Of a DNA stretch of 7,916 nt, positions 1 through 6,744 are shown one piece after another. The position numbers were made by a program, and so were the translations under genes. The notes under the pieces are model-generated. The model did no database searches, was not told the origin of the DNA, and saw only the letters and a program-made list of their open reading frames with translations. Source of the DNA: Thermodesulfobacteriota bacterium (GTDB lineage: Bacteria > Desulfobacterota > Desulfomonilia > Desulfomonilales > Desulfomonilaceae); contig JAUPKT010000189.1 in assembly GCA_030837305.1 (NCBI GenBank), positions 1 to 7,916 on the forward strand, given 5' to 3'. The stretch's first letter is position 1, and each line of letters begins with the position of its first letter.

Positions 1-1
1 G

Positions 2-472
2 ACTGATCCAGCGAAGGTGGCTGAACATATTTCCGGTTGGAAAGATGTTTCGGTGCACTCTTCAGAACAACAGCGGGAGTTGCTTCTCAAAGGGACCGTG
101 GATAAGGCTCGCAGACAAATAGGCCTTTTCACAGCACTTCTCATCGTCATCTCGGGAATCATCATGGCGCTGATTCTCTACACTCTCACTCTGGACAAGA
201 CCCGCGATATTGCAATGCTGAAAGTCATAGGCGCTCGTAATTCGGTAATATTGGCTCTCATTCTTCAACAGGCCCTCCTTCTTGGGGGATTGGGATATTG
301 TTTGGCTTATTATTTTGGGAGATGGATCTTTCCGCTTTTTCCTCGCCGAGTGATCATGACAGACGAAGACTTGCTCCAATTGGGGCTCATTGTCTTGGCA
401 ATCTCTGTCCTTTCCAGCCTGTTGGGAATATGGAAGGCCATGAGTATTGAACCCAACGAGGTATTGTCGTGA
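2..472 (+). CDS. ABC transporter permease, FtsX/MacB-type C-terminal part (5' truncated)
   Basis: This is the C-terminal 156 residues of an inner-membrane permease. The reading frame is open to the left edge (it reads TDPAKVAEHISGW), so the GTG at 17 is an internal codon and not the start. Three hydrophobic segments are visible, at about residues 41-63, 82-105 and 125-143. The cytoplasmic loop after the first contains TRDIAMLKVIGA, which matches the 'R-E-I-A-x-L-K-A-I-G-A' signature of the FtsX fold. The end, SIEPNEVLS, resembles the usual 'P-x-x-x-L' finish of these permeases. Members of the family (FtsX, LolC/E, MacB, DevC) are mechanotransmission transporters that move lipids, glycolipids, peptides or drugs rather than being classical importers. 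The stop overlaps the start of the ATPase gene, its evident partner. A membrane-fusion protein is often encoded nearby in such operons but would lie outside the window. Substrate unknown. Confidence 0.9.
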   Translation, partial: TDPAKVAEHISGWKDVSVHSSEQQRELLLKGTVDKARRQIGLFTALLIVISGIIMALILYTLTLDKTRDIAMLKVIGARNSVILALILQQALLLGGLGYCLAYYFGRWIFPLFPRRVIMTDEDLLQLGLIVLAISVLSSLLGIWKAMSIEPNEVLS

Positions 473-1209
473 CCGAGCCATCCCCGGCAATAGAAACTCG
501 AGTTCTCAGCAAGATATACGGCAGCGGCAACACGGAAGTCGTTGCCATGAGAGATGTATCTTTCACAATAGAAAGAGGTCGGGTGGTGGCGTTGCTGGGA
601 CCAAGCGGCGCAGGTAAATCCACTTTACTCACCGCAATAGGCCTGATCAACCTTCCGACCTCCGGGTCTATTCTTATCAACGGCGTACCTGTTATGGAAG
701 GATCTACCGCTCTGGTGGATGTCCGGGCTTTTCGGCGCAAACATATCGGATATGTATTTCAGAAAGCGAATCTCATTCCGTTTCTCACTGCTTCGGAAAA
801 CGTCCGATTGGCTCTGGAAATCAACGATGTCTCTCCGCGCTCGGCTCGCAGGCGGGCAAAGGAACTTCTCGAGTATCTCGGAGTGGGAGATCGCATGGAG
901 AATCTCCCTCACATGCTTTCCGGGGGTCAGCAACAAAGGGTGGCCGTGGCTCGGTCACTTGCAAATTCTCCGAGTATTGTCCTTGCGGACGAACCGACTG
1001 GGGCCTTGGACAGCGTCCGTGGCCGCCAGGTGATGGAGTTGTTCGGAAAGGTTGCCCATGAGCAAGGTGCAGGCGTCCTTGTTGTTACTCATGATCATCG
1101 CGCCCTGGATGTATTTGATGGGATACTGGAGATGGAGGACGGGGCTTTGCACCATCCTGAAAAGAAGAAGACAAAACATCTAGGGGATGACAAGGCAAGT
1201 GCGTCGTAA
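469..1209 (+). CDS. ABC transporter ATP-binding protein, DevA/LolD/MacB type
   Basis: Complete 246-residue nucleotide-binding subunit that powers the upstream permease from the cytoplasmic face. Visible motifs are Walker A GPSGAGKST (residues 44-52), Q-loop Q98 in YVFQKANLIP, signature LSGGQQQR (150-157), Walker B IVLADEPTGALD (170-181, catalytic E175) and H-loop H208 in VTHDH. The 'ADEPTGALD' form and the full-length size are typical of the LolD/MacB/DevA branch of exporter ATPases. The GTG start at 469 overlaps the permease stop (GTGA) and has a GAGG 7 nt upstream. The next Met (residue 27) would remove the conserved first strand, so GTG is preferred. The overlap predicts translational coupling and a 1:1 complex. 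The C-terminal tail (about 230-246) is Lys-rich and hydrophilic, outside the core fold. The exact substrate cannot be read from the sequence. Confidence 0.95.
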   Translation: MTEPSPAIETRVLSKIYGSGNTEVVAMRDVSFTIERGRVVALLGPSGAGKSTLLTAIGLINLPTSGSILINGVPVMEGSTALVDVRAFRRKHIGYVFQKANLIPFLTASENVRLALEINDVSPRSARRRAKELLEYLGVGDRMENLPHMLSGGQQQRVAVARSLANSPSIVLADEPTGALDSVRGRQVMELFGKVAHEQGAGVLVVTHDHRALDVFDGILEMEDGALHHPEKKKTKHLGDDKASAS

Positions 1210-1213
1210 AGTT

Positions 1214-1236
1214 TCCCGAGAGTTTCAATATCGGGA
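1214..1236 (+). terminator. Weak hairpin after the ABC genes, possible terminator
   Basis: TCCCGA (1214-1219) can pair with TCGGGA (1231-1236) across an 11-nt loop, starting 5 bases after the ATPase stop codon. Its position suits an end-of-operon hairpin. However, the stem is short, the loop is long and no T-run follows, so it does not meet the usual intrinsic terminator pattern. It could be a 3'-end stabiliser or chance. Confidence 0.2.
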
Positions 1237-1417
1237 CAACAGACTTGGCTAGGCAAGAAATGCAGACGCTGACTCATGTCTCATTGCGACAGAACTTTAG
1301 AGAACGGACATATGGGGTCTCACAATGACTATGACACAGCCGATATTTCATTGAGAGCTAAGCGAAGCAATCTCCACTGAATTATGGGAAAAACTAAACG
1401 TGTGGCACTGGCTTTTC

Positions 1418-1456
1418 TTGACAGTGCATCACGATGAGCTTAGAGTGAGATATAAT
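1418..1456 (+). promoter_or_regulatory. Candidate sigma-70-type promoter upstream of the sensory genes
   Basis: A perfect -35 box TTGACA (1418-1423) is followed after 17 bases by TAGAGT (1441-1446, 4 of 6 matches to the -10 consensus). A perfect TATAAT lies at 1451-1456, but it is 27 bases from TTGACA, too far to work as a pair with it. A partial sigma-54-like match (TGGCAC at 1403-1408, then TTTCT at 1414-1418) overlaps the left edge, but the expected -12 GC reads TC. Initiation would be around 1453-1465, leaving a leader of roughly 370 nt before the 1832 start. No activity is shown by sequence alone. Confidence 0.4.
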
Positions 1457-1778
1457 TACGGAAGTACAATTTTGGGGCAGACGACGAGCCCATGTCTATG
1501 GAAAAACGATAAAGTTGCCGGCGTCCCTGGTTTGACGTGTGAGATGAGGTAACACTATTATGCTTGAGGGGATTTCTCACGCCGACCGGAAAACTTTCCC
1601 GCTTTGTGCGAAATTGCCCCTGCCCTACCGATGTACACATTCCAAAGCCGACACCACAGTTAGGCACACCTCTCGCCCATTAGCGATTGCAAGAAATTTA
1701 GAAATCTCCCGAACTGATGGGAGAAAAAAGCTCCATCATCCGAGATCCTCCATGCCATAGGCGTATGCTGTTTCACAT

Positions 1779-1799
1779 GTGGGTCCCATGGCAACCCAC
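1779..1799 (+). promoter_or_regulatory. Hairpin in the leader just before the CheB-CheR gene
   Basis: GTGGGT (1779-1784) and ACCCAC (1794-1799) form a perfect 6-bp stem with a 9-nt loop. The hairpin ends 21 bases before the GAGGAG ribosome site and 32 bases before the ATG. It could influence translation or be incidental; no known riboswitch was recognised. Confidence 0.25.
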
Positions 1800-1820
1800 T
1801 ACCTGATCCCCGAAAAAGAA

Positions 1821-1826
1821 GAGGAG
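1821..1826 (+). promoter_or_regulatory. Strong ribosome binding site for the CheB-CheR fusion
   Basis: GAGGAG lies 5 bases before the ATG at 1832. It is the best Shine-Dalgarno match in the gap and fixes the start, which also gives a natural Lys-rich N-terminus followed directly by the CheB domain. Confidence 0.8.
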
Positions 1827-1831
1827 TTGGT

Positions 1832-4800
1832 ATGCCCAAGAAACCGCGAACCGTCAACGCAAAGGACAGCAAGAAAAAGCCTCGGAAGCAGTTCGAACTC
1901 CAGGCGCCGGTGCAGAAATTCTCGGAAAGTGACTTGGGTCTCCCCGTAGTTGGAATTGGAGCATCTGCTGGTGGCCTCGAAGCGTTCGAGCAATTCTTCA
2001 CTCACATGCCTCCGGACGCAGGCATGGCTTTCGTGCTCATTCAACATCTTGACCCCTCACACAAGAGCATCCTCTCCGAACTGATTCGACGCTACACGAG
2101 GATGAAGGTGATGGAAGTTGAAGACGGTATCACGGTGGAGCCAAACACGGTCTATGTTATTCCTCCAAACCGGTACATGGCCATATTGAACAGAAAGCTC
2201 CATCTATTCGAATCCAGTCGGCTCCCGGGCGTCCGGACTCCCATCGACTATTTTTTTCGTACCCTTGCTGAAGACCAGAAGGAACGGGCCATTTGCATTG
2301 TTCTCTCCGGAACCGGAACAGAGGGGGCATTAGGTTTGAGAGCGGTCAAAGGAGAAGGCGGCATGGCCATGGTTCAGGATCCGGGTTCGGCCAGATACGA
2401 CGGCATGCCGAGAAGTGCAGTCTCCACCGGCCTGGCAGACTACGTCCTCTCTCCTGACAAGATGCCGGCCCAACTGATCGGTTACGTGAGGCATGCACAT
2501 GCCGCTGTTCCGGACAAAACATGGGTCCCGGTGGCCCAGGATTCCGATCTCCTCCAGAAGGTGTTCATCGTGGTGCGCGCGCAGACCGGCCATGACTTCT
2601 CACATTACAAACAAAATACCATCCTCCGCCGTGTAGATCGAAGAATGGCGGTCAATCAGATCGCTCGAATGGCCGATTACGTTCGATTCCTTCAAGAGAC
2701 CCCCCGGGAGGCCGAGATACTCTTCAAAGATCTACTTATAGGAGTGACCAATTTCTTCCGTGACAAGGACGCCTTTGAGGTGGTCAAGGAGAAGGCCGTT
2801 TCAGTCCTTGTTCGTAACCGACCCAACGCACCTCCTATAAGGATCTGGGTCCCCGGATGCGCCACGGGAGAGGAGGCTTATTCATTGGCCATACTTTGCC
2901 GGGACTCCATGAAGGAATTGAATAAGGAGCATTCCGTTCAGATTTTTGCCACGGACATTGACCACGATGCCATAGAAGCCGCCCGTATCGGTTTGTATCC
3001 CGATAGCATATCCGTTGATGTCCCCCCGGAGATCCTGGACCGCTATTTTGTGAGAGAAGAGAGTTCATTCCGGATCAAGAAAGAAATCCGGGACATGGTT
3101 GTATTTGCTTTGCAGAATGTGATCGCTGATCCGCCTTTTTCGAAGATGGATTTCATCAGTTGCAGAAATCTTCTTATCTATCTCGGCCCGGAACTCCAGA
3201 AAAAGGTGCTGCCCCTTTTTCACTACTCCCTCAGGAAGGAAGGCTTTCTCTTTCTTGGCTCGTCAGAAAGCATAGGTGAATTTTCAGACTACTTTTCCGT
3301 GGTGGATAGAAAGTGGAAACTGTTCCGTCGCAAAGAATCCGATTTTTTCAGGGGAAAGATTCCGGAATTTCGTTCCCCCGTCGCATTGGATATGAGGTTG
3401 GACAGGGCAAGCACGACGCATGAAGAGCCTTTGAAATCATTTAAGTATCGTGATCTCGTTGAGGACATCATTTTACGAACGTACGGTCGCCCTGGTGTGC
3501 TCATTAATGAGAAGGGAGAAGTTCTGTACATCCACGGGCGGACCGGAAAATACCTTGAACCTGTGCCGGGGGAGTTCGCCGGATCGAACAACATCTTGGG
3601 AATGGCACGAGAAGGGCTGAAGCTTGAATTAGCCACGACAATCCGTAAGGCTACAACCCAAAAGCAGGATGTGAGAGCCAATCACGTACTGTTGAAAACC
3701 AACGGCGGCACCCAACTTGTAAACGTCGTCGTGAAACCTATTTACGAACCCGCATCCCTGATTGGAACGTTGCTGGTATTCTTCGAGGACGTGCCGAGCG
3801 GGCAGAAACTCATAACTCAGGCCGATGATTCAAACTCTAGGGACCTTGCTGACCACCCGAGAATCGTACAGTTGGAACAGGAACTGAGTTCAACGAGAGA
3901 ATTTCTTCAGACTACCATTGAGGAATTGGAGACGGCAAACGAAGAACTCCGGTCTACAAATGAAGAGCTGCAGTCTGCCAACGAAGAGCTACAGAGCACC
4001 AATGAAGAATTGGAAACATCCAAGGAGGAAATGCAGTCCGTCAACGAAGAACTCACCACAGTGAATGCAGAACACCAGCAGAAGATTGAAGAACTTTCCA
4101 AGACTACCAGCGATCTCGATAATCTATTGGCAGGCACAGAGATCGCAACCATTTTTCTCGACATGAATTTAAACATCCGTCGTTTCACGCCGGCCGCAAT
4201 GAGTATTCTGAACCTCATCCAGACAGACATTGGTCGTCCGGTGAGACATCTGGCCACCAACATCGAGTATGACGGACTGGTCGACGACGCCCGTGAAGTG
4301 CTCAGAACTCTTATTCCAAGGGATATGGAAGTCCAAAGCAAGGACGGGCTCCATTTTTCAGTAAGGACCATCCCGTACCGGACCCGTGAAAATACCATCG
4401 AGGGCGTTCTCATCAACTTTGTTGATATATCTCGCCTGAAAAAGACACATGCGGAACTGCAAGCTTCCCAGGATGAACTTTCGAGAACCCTGGCAGAATC
4501 AAGCCGCCGCCTTTATGACGTGTTCAATTCACTTCATGATGCAATAATTTTGACAAACTTCGACGGTCTCATTATGCAGATCAACCCTGCTGCGGAGGAA
4601 CTGTTCGGCTACAACAGCGAGGAACTTGCAGGAATCAGCGATAAGATTATGCATGTGGACGACAAGCACTTCCAGAAATTCAACAAAAAACTTGAAACGC
4701 TCTTCCGGAACAAGGACACCACCAAAATACAATTTGAAGCACGAAACAAGAATAATGAGACATTTGCTGTCCGCGGCATCGCCCACCTGCTGCGGGACGC

Positions 4801-4864
4801 ACAAGGCAAAGCCATCGGGCGAATGTTTAGCATCGCACGACTCAGGTCCCATGAGACAAATTGA
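1832..4864 (+). CDS. CheB methylesterase - CheR methyltransferase fusion with PAS domains and coiled coil
   Basis: A 1010-residue soluble protein with no signal peptide or membrane segment. After a Lys-rich tail (1-20) comes a CheB-type methylesterase domain (about 38-222) with the nucleophile motif GIGASAGG (S45) and QHLDP (H72). The third catalytic position, Asp in classical CheB, reads SGTGTEG with E164. A CheR-type SAM-dependent methyltransferase follows (about 240-500): TNFFRD (306-311), SAM-binding PGCATGEEAY (341-350), FATDID (372-377, D375) and CRNLLIYL (444-451). A PAS-like region (about 540-655), a heptad-repeat coiled coil (about 675-765) and two more PAS domains (about 765-868 and 890-1003, with NPAAEELFGY) complete it. 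There is no CheB receiver domain and no kinase core. In chemotaxis, CheR methylates and CheB demethylates receptor glutamates. In such fusions the target is mostly unproven and PAS domains probably sense a small molecule or redox state. The hybrid kinase starts 96 bases downstream and is the likely partner. Confidence 0.95.
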   Translation: MPKKPRTVNAKDSKKKPRKQFELQAPVQKFSESDLGLPVVGIGASAGGLEAFEQFFTHMPPDAGMAFVLIQHLDPSHKSILSELIRRYTRMKVMEVEDGITVEPNTVYVIPPNRYMAILNRKLHLFESSRLPGVRTPIDYFFRTLAEDQKERAICIVLSGTGTEGALGLRAVKGEGGMAMVQDPGSARYDGMPRSAVSTGLADYVLSPDKMPAQLIGYVRHAHAAVPDKTWVPVAQDSDLLQKVFIVVRAQTGHDFSHYKQNTILRRVDRRMAVNQIARMADYVRFLQETPREAEILFKDLLIGVTNFFRDKDAFEVVKEKAVSVLVRNRPNAPPIRIWVPGCATGEEAYSLAILCRDSMKELNKEHSVQIFATDIDHDAIEAARIGLYPDSISVDVPPEILDRYFVREESSFRIKKEIRDMVVFALQNVIADPPFSKMDFISCRNLLIYLGPELQKKVLPLFHYSLRKEGFLFLGSSESIGEFSDYFSVVDRKWKLFRRKESDFFRGKIPEFRSPVALDMRLDRASTTHEEPLKSFKYRDLVEDIILRTYGRPGVLINEKGEVLYIHGRTGKYLEPVPGEFAGSNNILGMAREGLKLELATTIRKATTQKQDVRANHVLLKTNGGTQLVNVVVKPIYEPASLIGTLLVFFEDVPSGQKLITQADDSNSRDLADHPRIVQLEQELSSTREFLQTTIEELETANEELRSTNEELQSANEELQSTNEELETSKEEMQSVNEELTTVNAEHQQKIEELSKTTSDLDNLLAGTEIATIFLDMNLNIRRFTPAAMSILNLIQTDIGRPVRHLATNIEYDGLVDDAREVLRTLIPRDMEVQSKDGLHFSVRTIPYRTRENTIEGVLINFVDISRLKKTHAELQASQDELSRTLAESSRRLYDVFNSLHDAIILTNFDGLIMQINPAAEELFGYNSEELAGISDKIMHVDDKHFQKFNKKLETLFRNKDTTKIQFEARNKNNETFAVRGIAHLLRDAQGKAIGRMFSIARLRSHETN
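3920..4066 (+). repeat. Seven tandem 21-bp coding units (heptad repeat)
   Basis: Units begin at 3920, 3941, 3962, 3983, 4004, 4025 and 4046. Each encodes seven residues of the form E-E-L/M-x-[ST]-x-[NK], as in EELQSTN (protein residues 697-745). Third codon positions differ between copies, so the DNA copies have diverged while the protein pattern is kept. This predicts a continuous coiled-coil signalling helix between the first PAS region and the last two. Similar Glu/Asn-rich heptads are known in other CheB/CheR-PAS proteins. Confidence 0.9.
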
Positions 4865-4896
4865 AATCCGACGGGTCCATCACCGCCATCGAGTGA

Positions 4897-4909
4897 GGGT
4901 GAAGCACCC
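4897..4909 (+). repeat. Small hairpin between the sensory genes
   Basis: GGGTG (4897-4901) pairs with CACCC (4905-4909) over a 3-nt loop in the 96-base gap between the CheB-CheR gene and the kinase gene. No T-run follows, so it does not look like a terminator and is compatible with read-through. Confidence 0.25.
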
Positions 4910-4948
4910 GACCTGCGTTAGTTGAAACAGACTTGTCGTCCGGGCAGT

Positions 4949-4954
4949 AAAGGG
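4949..4954 (+). promoter_or_regulatory. Ribosome binding site deciding the kinase start
   Basis: AAAGGG lies 6 bases before the ATG at 4961. The in-frame TTG at 4922, which would add 13 residues, has no comparable site, so ATG 4961 is preferred. Confidence 0.6.
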
Positions 4955-4960
4955 TATGCC

Positions 4961-6679
4961 ATGAAACAAGGGGATCAGGACCGGGAGAGGAACGCCCGTA
5001 TTCGCTCACAAGCCGAGGAATCTTTTCGCAGGAGGTTCTCTGGACTGGAAGATGTGTCAATCTTGTCACAAAGTGAAGTGGACCGGCTCGTGCACGAGTT
5101 GAAGGTCCATCAAATAGAGCTTGAGCTTCAGAACGAGGAACTGCGTCGGCTGCAGGATGCTCTGTCCGAGTCCAGAGACAAGTATGCCGACCTCTACGAC
5201 TTCGCTCCAGTAGGGTATTTCACCTTGGACAAGCAAGGGTTGATCCTGGAGGTCAACCTGACGGGGGTGGCGCTGGTTACCGCGGATAGGTCGTTCCTTT
5301 TGGGTAAGCCCTTCCAACGTCTGCTTGACAAGGAATATGTGGACCAGTTTTTTCATTTCAAGGAAGAGGTGGTCTCCACACGAATGAGACGCCAGTGCGA
5401 GGTTCAGCTCCATAGGTTTGACGGTACGCCGATTTATGCACAACTCGACGCTGCAGCCCTGGAGGACGGCGAGGGCAGAACCACCGGAATACGCATGATC
5501 GTATCGGACATATCCGAGCGCAAGGTTATGGAACGACAGTTACTCCAGGCTCGGAAGATGGAGGCCATAGGAACATTAGCGGTAGGGATTGCTCATGATT
5601 TCAACAACATGCTTCAGGTGATACTTGGGTACGCAGATATGCTCCTCCTTGGGAAGGAAAATGGGCAGCCCGGTTACCAGGAACTCCAACAAATCGTCAA
5701 AACCTCTTATGATGCACGCGACTTGGTTCAAAAGATTCGAATACTGAGCAGAAAAGCTGATATGAAACCGGTCCCGCTTGATTTGAACCACAACATTGAC
5801 CAGGTCTACAAACTGTTGTCTCATACGTTGCCCAGAACCATTCACACAAGGATTCACCTCGCCGAGGACCTCGCCATCATGAACGCAGATTCCGACCTCA
5901 TGAATCAGATGGTGATGAATCTTGCCATCAATGGGAGCGAAGCCATGCCCGATGGTGGTACACTAACGATTGAGACGGAGAACGCCGAATTAAACGACGA
6001 TTTCTGTCAGCGGCATCTCGGATTAGAGCCTGGTCCCCATGTGTTGCTGACGGTTTCAGATACGGGAAGGGGTATTGAAAAAGAGCTTCTGGATAAGATT
6101 TGTGACCCGTTTTACTCCACGAAACCAAGAGATTATCACAAGGGAACAGGTCTAGGATTGCCGGTTGTCCAAGGAATCGTTGAACAACATAAGGGTTACC
6201 TAAGTGTTGAAAGTGAGGTGGGCAGCGGAACCACTGTCAGAATTTATTTTCCGGCGCTGGAAAACGCTAAGGCAGCAAAGACGGTCGAGGAAATTCCGCT
6301 TCCCCGGGGAGGTACCGAGACAATTCTCCTTGTGGAAGATGAGGAAATATTGAGAAACCTGGGAAGAGACGTCCTCGAACAATTTGGCTACAAAGTCCTT
6401 CCGGTTGGCGATGGCCAGGAAGCTGTTGAAGTCTATGAAAGAGAGCAAGGCGACATCTCTCTCGTAATATTGGATATCATGCCCCGGATGGATGGCAAAC
6501 AATGTCTCAGGGAATTTCTGAGAATCAATCCGACAGTGAAGGTTCTTATATCGAGCGGCATAGCCGAGGAGGACTTGATTGAAAATGTGGTCAATCTCGG
6601 CGCGAAGGGTTCATTGAACAAACCATTCAACGTCAGAGCACTACTCCAAGAGGTACGTAAAGTCCTGGATACAGATTGA
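4961..6679 (+). CDS. Soluble PAS hybrid histidine kinase with C-terminal receiver domain
   Basis: A 572-residue cytoplasmic kinase without membrane segments. Helical, coiled-coil-prone residues 36-75 (VHQIELELQNEELRR) lead into a PAS domain (about 75-187; DLYDFAPVGYFTLD) ending in the usual DISERK linker. The HisKA segment carries the phosphoacceptor H212 in IAHDFNNML. The ATPase domain shows N-box NLAINGSEAMP (320-330), G1 DTGRGI (367-372), F-box DPFYSTK (382-388) and G2 GTGLGL (395-400). The receiver domain (about 454-570) has the acidic pair E459/D460, phosphoacceptor D505 in ILDIMP, S531/S532 and K554 in NKPF, so it looks fully functional. It should autophosphorylate and pass phosphate to its own receiver; the next partner is not in the window. 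The in-frame TTG at 4922 is an alternative start. It probably shares a transcript with the CheB-CheR fusion and would supply the kinase half that protein lacks. The signal is unknown. Confidence 0.95.
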   Translation: MKQGDQDRERNARIRSQAEESFRRRFSGLEDVSILSQSEVDRLVHELKVHQIELELQNEELRRLQDALSESRDKYADLYDFAPVGYFTLDKQGLILEVNLTGVALVTADRSFLLGKPFQRLLDKEYVDQFFHFKEEVVSTRMRRQCEVQLHRFDGTPIYAQLDAAALEDGEGRTTGIRMIVSDISERKVMERQLLQARKMEAIGTLAVGIAHDFNNMLQVILGYADMLLLGKENGQPGYQELQQIVKTSYDARDLVQKIRILSRKADMKPVPLDLNHNIDQVYKLLSHTLPRTIHTRIHLAEDLAIMNADSDLMNQMVMNLAINGSEAMPDGGTLTIETENAELNDDFCQRHLGLEPGPHVLLTVSDTGRGIEKELLDKICDPFYSTKPRDYHKGTGLGLPVVQGIVEQHKGYLSVESEVGSGTTVRIYFPALENAKAAKTVEEIPLPRGGTETILLVEDEEILRNLGRDVLEQFGYKVLPVGDGQEAVEVYEREQGDISLVILDIMPRMDGKQCLREFLRINPTVKVLISSGIAEEDLIENVVNLGAKGSLNKPFNVRALLQEVRKVLDTD

Positions 6680-6717
6680 CGTTGAGTCCGCTATCGCCGC
6701 TCTCGAAAATACACGAG

Positions 6718-6734
6718 GATTCGAGTCGCGAATC
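6718..6734 (+). promoter_or_regulatory. Perfect inverted repeat before the porin-like gene
   Basis: GATTCG (6718-6723) and CGAATC (6729-6734) form a 6-bp perfect stem with loop AGTCG. It ends one base before the GAGAGG (6736-6741) ahead of the next start. No T-run follows. It may be an intercistronic RNA hairpin or a small operator; sequence alone cannot decide. Confidence 0.35.
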
Positions 6735-6744
6735 AGAGAGGATC

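Larger units (their letters stand above)
1210..1831. other. Intergenic region without a convincing gene
   Basis: About 620 bases separate the transporter pair from the sensory genes. Small open frames here (for example + strand 1560-1760) have weak ribosome sites and unconvincing translations rich in His, Arg, Thr and Pro. What can be seen is a weak hairpin just after the ATPase stop (TCCCGA 1214-1219 with TCGGGA 1231-1236), a bulged hairpin at 1353-1374, a candidate promoter around 1418-1456, a 6-bp stem with 8-nt loop (TCTCCC 1705-1710 with GGGAGA 1719-1724), and a 6-bp stem at 1779-1799 just before the next gene. No tRNA, rRNA, long direct repeat, CRISPR or insertion-sequence end was recognised. 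Confidence 0.6.

Noticed and set aside
1705..1724. TCTCCC/GGGAGA hairpin as an intrinsic terminator
   Set aside because: On the + strand an A-run follows, not a T-run; on the - strand the following TTTCTAAATTTC is broken and no - strand gene ends there.
1560..1760. 66-codon + strand open frame in the intergenic region
   Set aside because: Only a weak GAGG 10 bases upstream; composition rich in His, Arg, Thr and Pro with no recognisable motif, and it lies in a stretch that otherwise looks non-coding.
1660..2001. 113-codon - strand open frame across the start of the CheB-CheR gene
   Set aside because: Overlaps the clear CheB coding sequence and its ribosome site, with no recognisable domain; a shadow frame.
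3907..4416. 169-codon - strand open frame, very Ser-rich
   Set aside because: It is the antisense of the Glu/Asn heptad repeat and PAS region (GAA/GAG read backwards gives TTC/CTC, shifted to Ser codons); an artefact of repeat composition.
4922..4960. TTG start extending the hybrid kinase by 13 residues
   Set aside because: No ribosome site precedes it, whereas ATG 4961 has AAAGGG at a good distance; the extra residues resemble no family extension.
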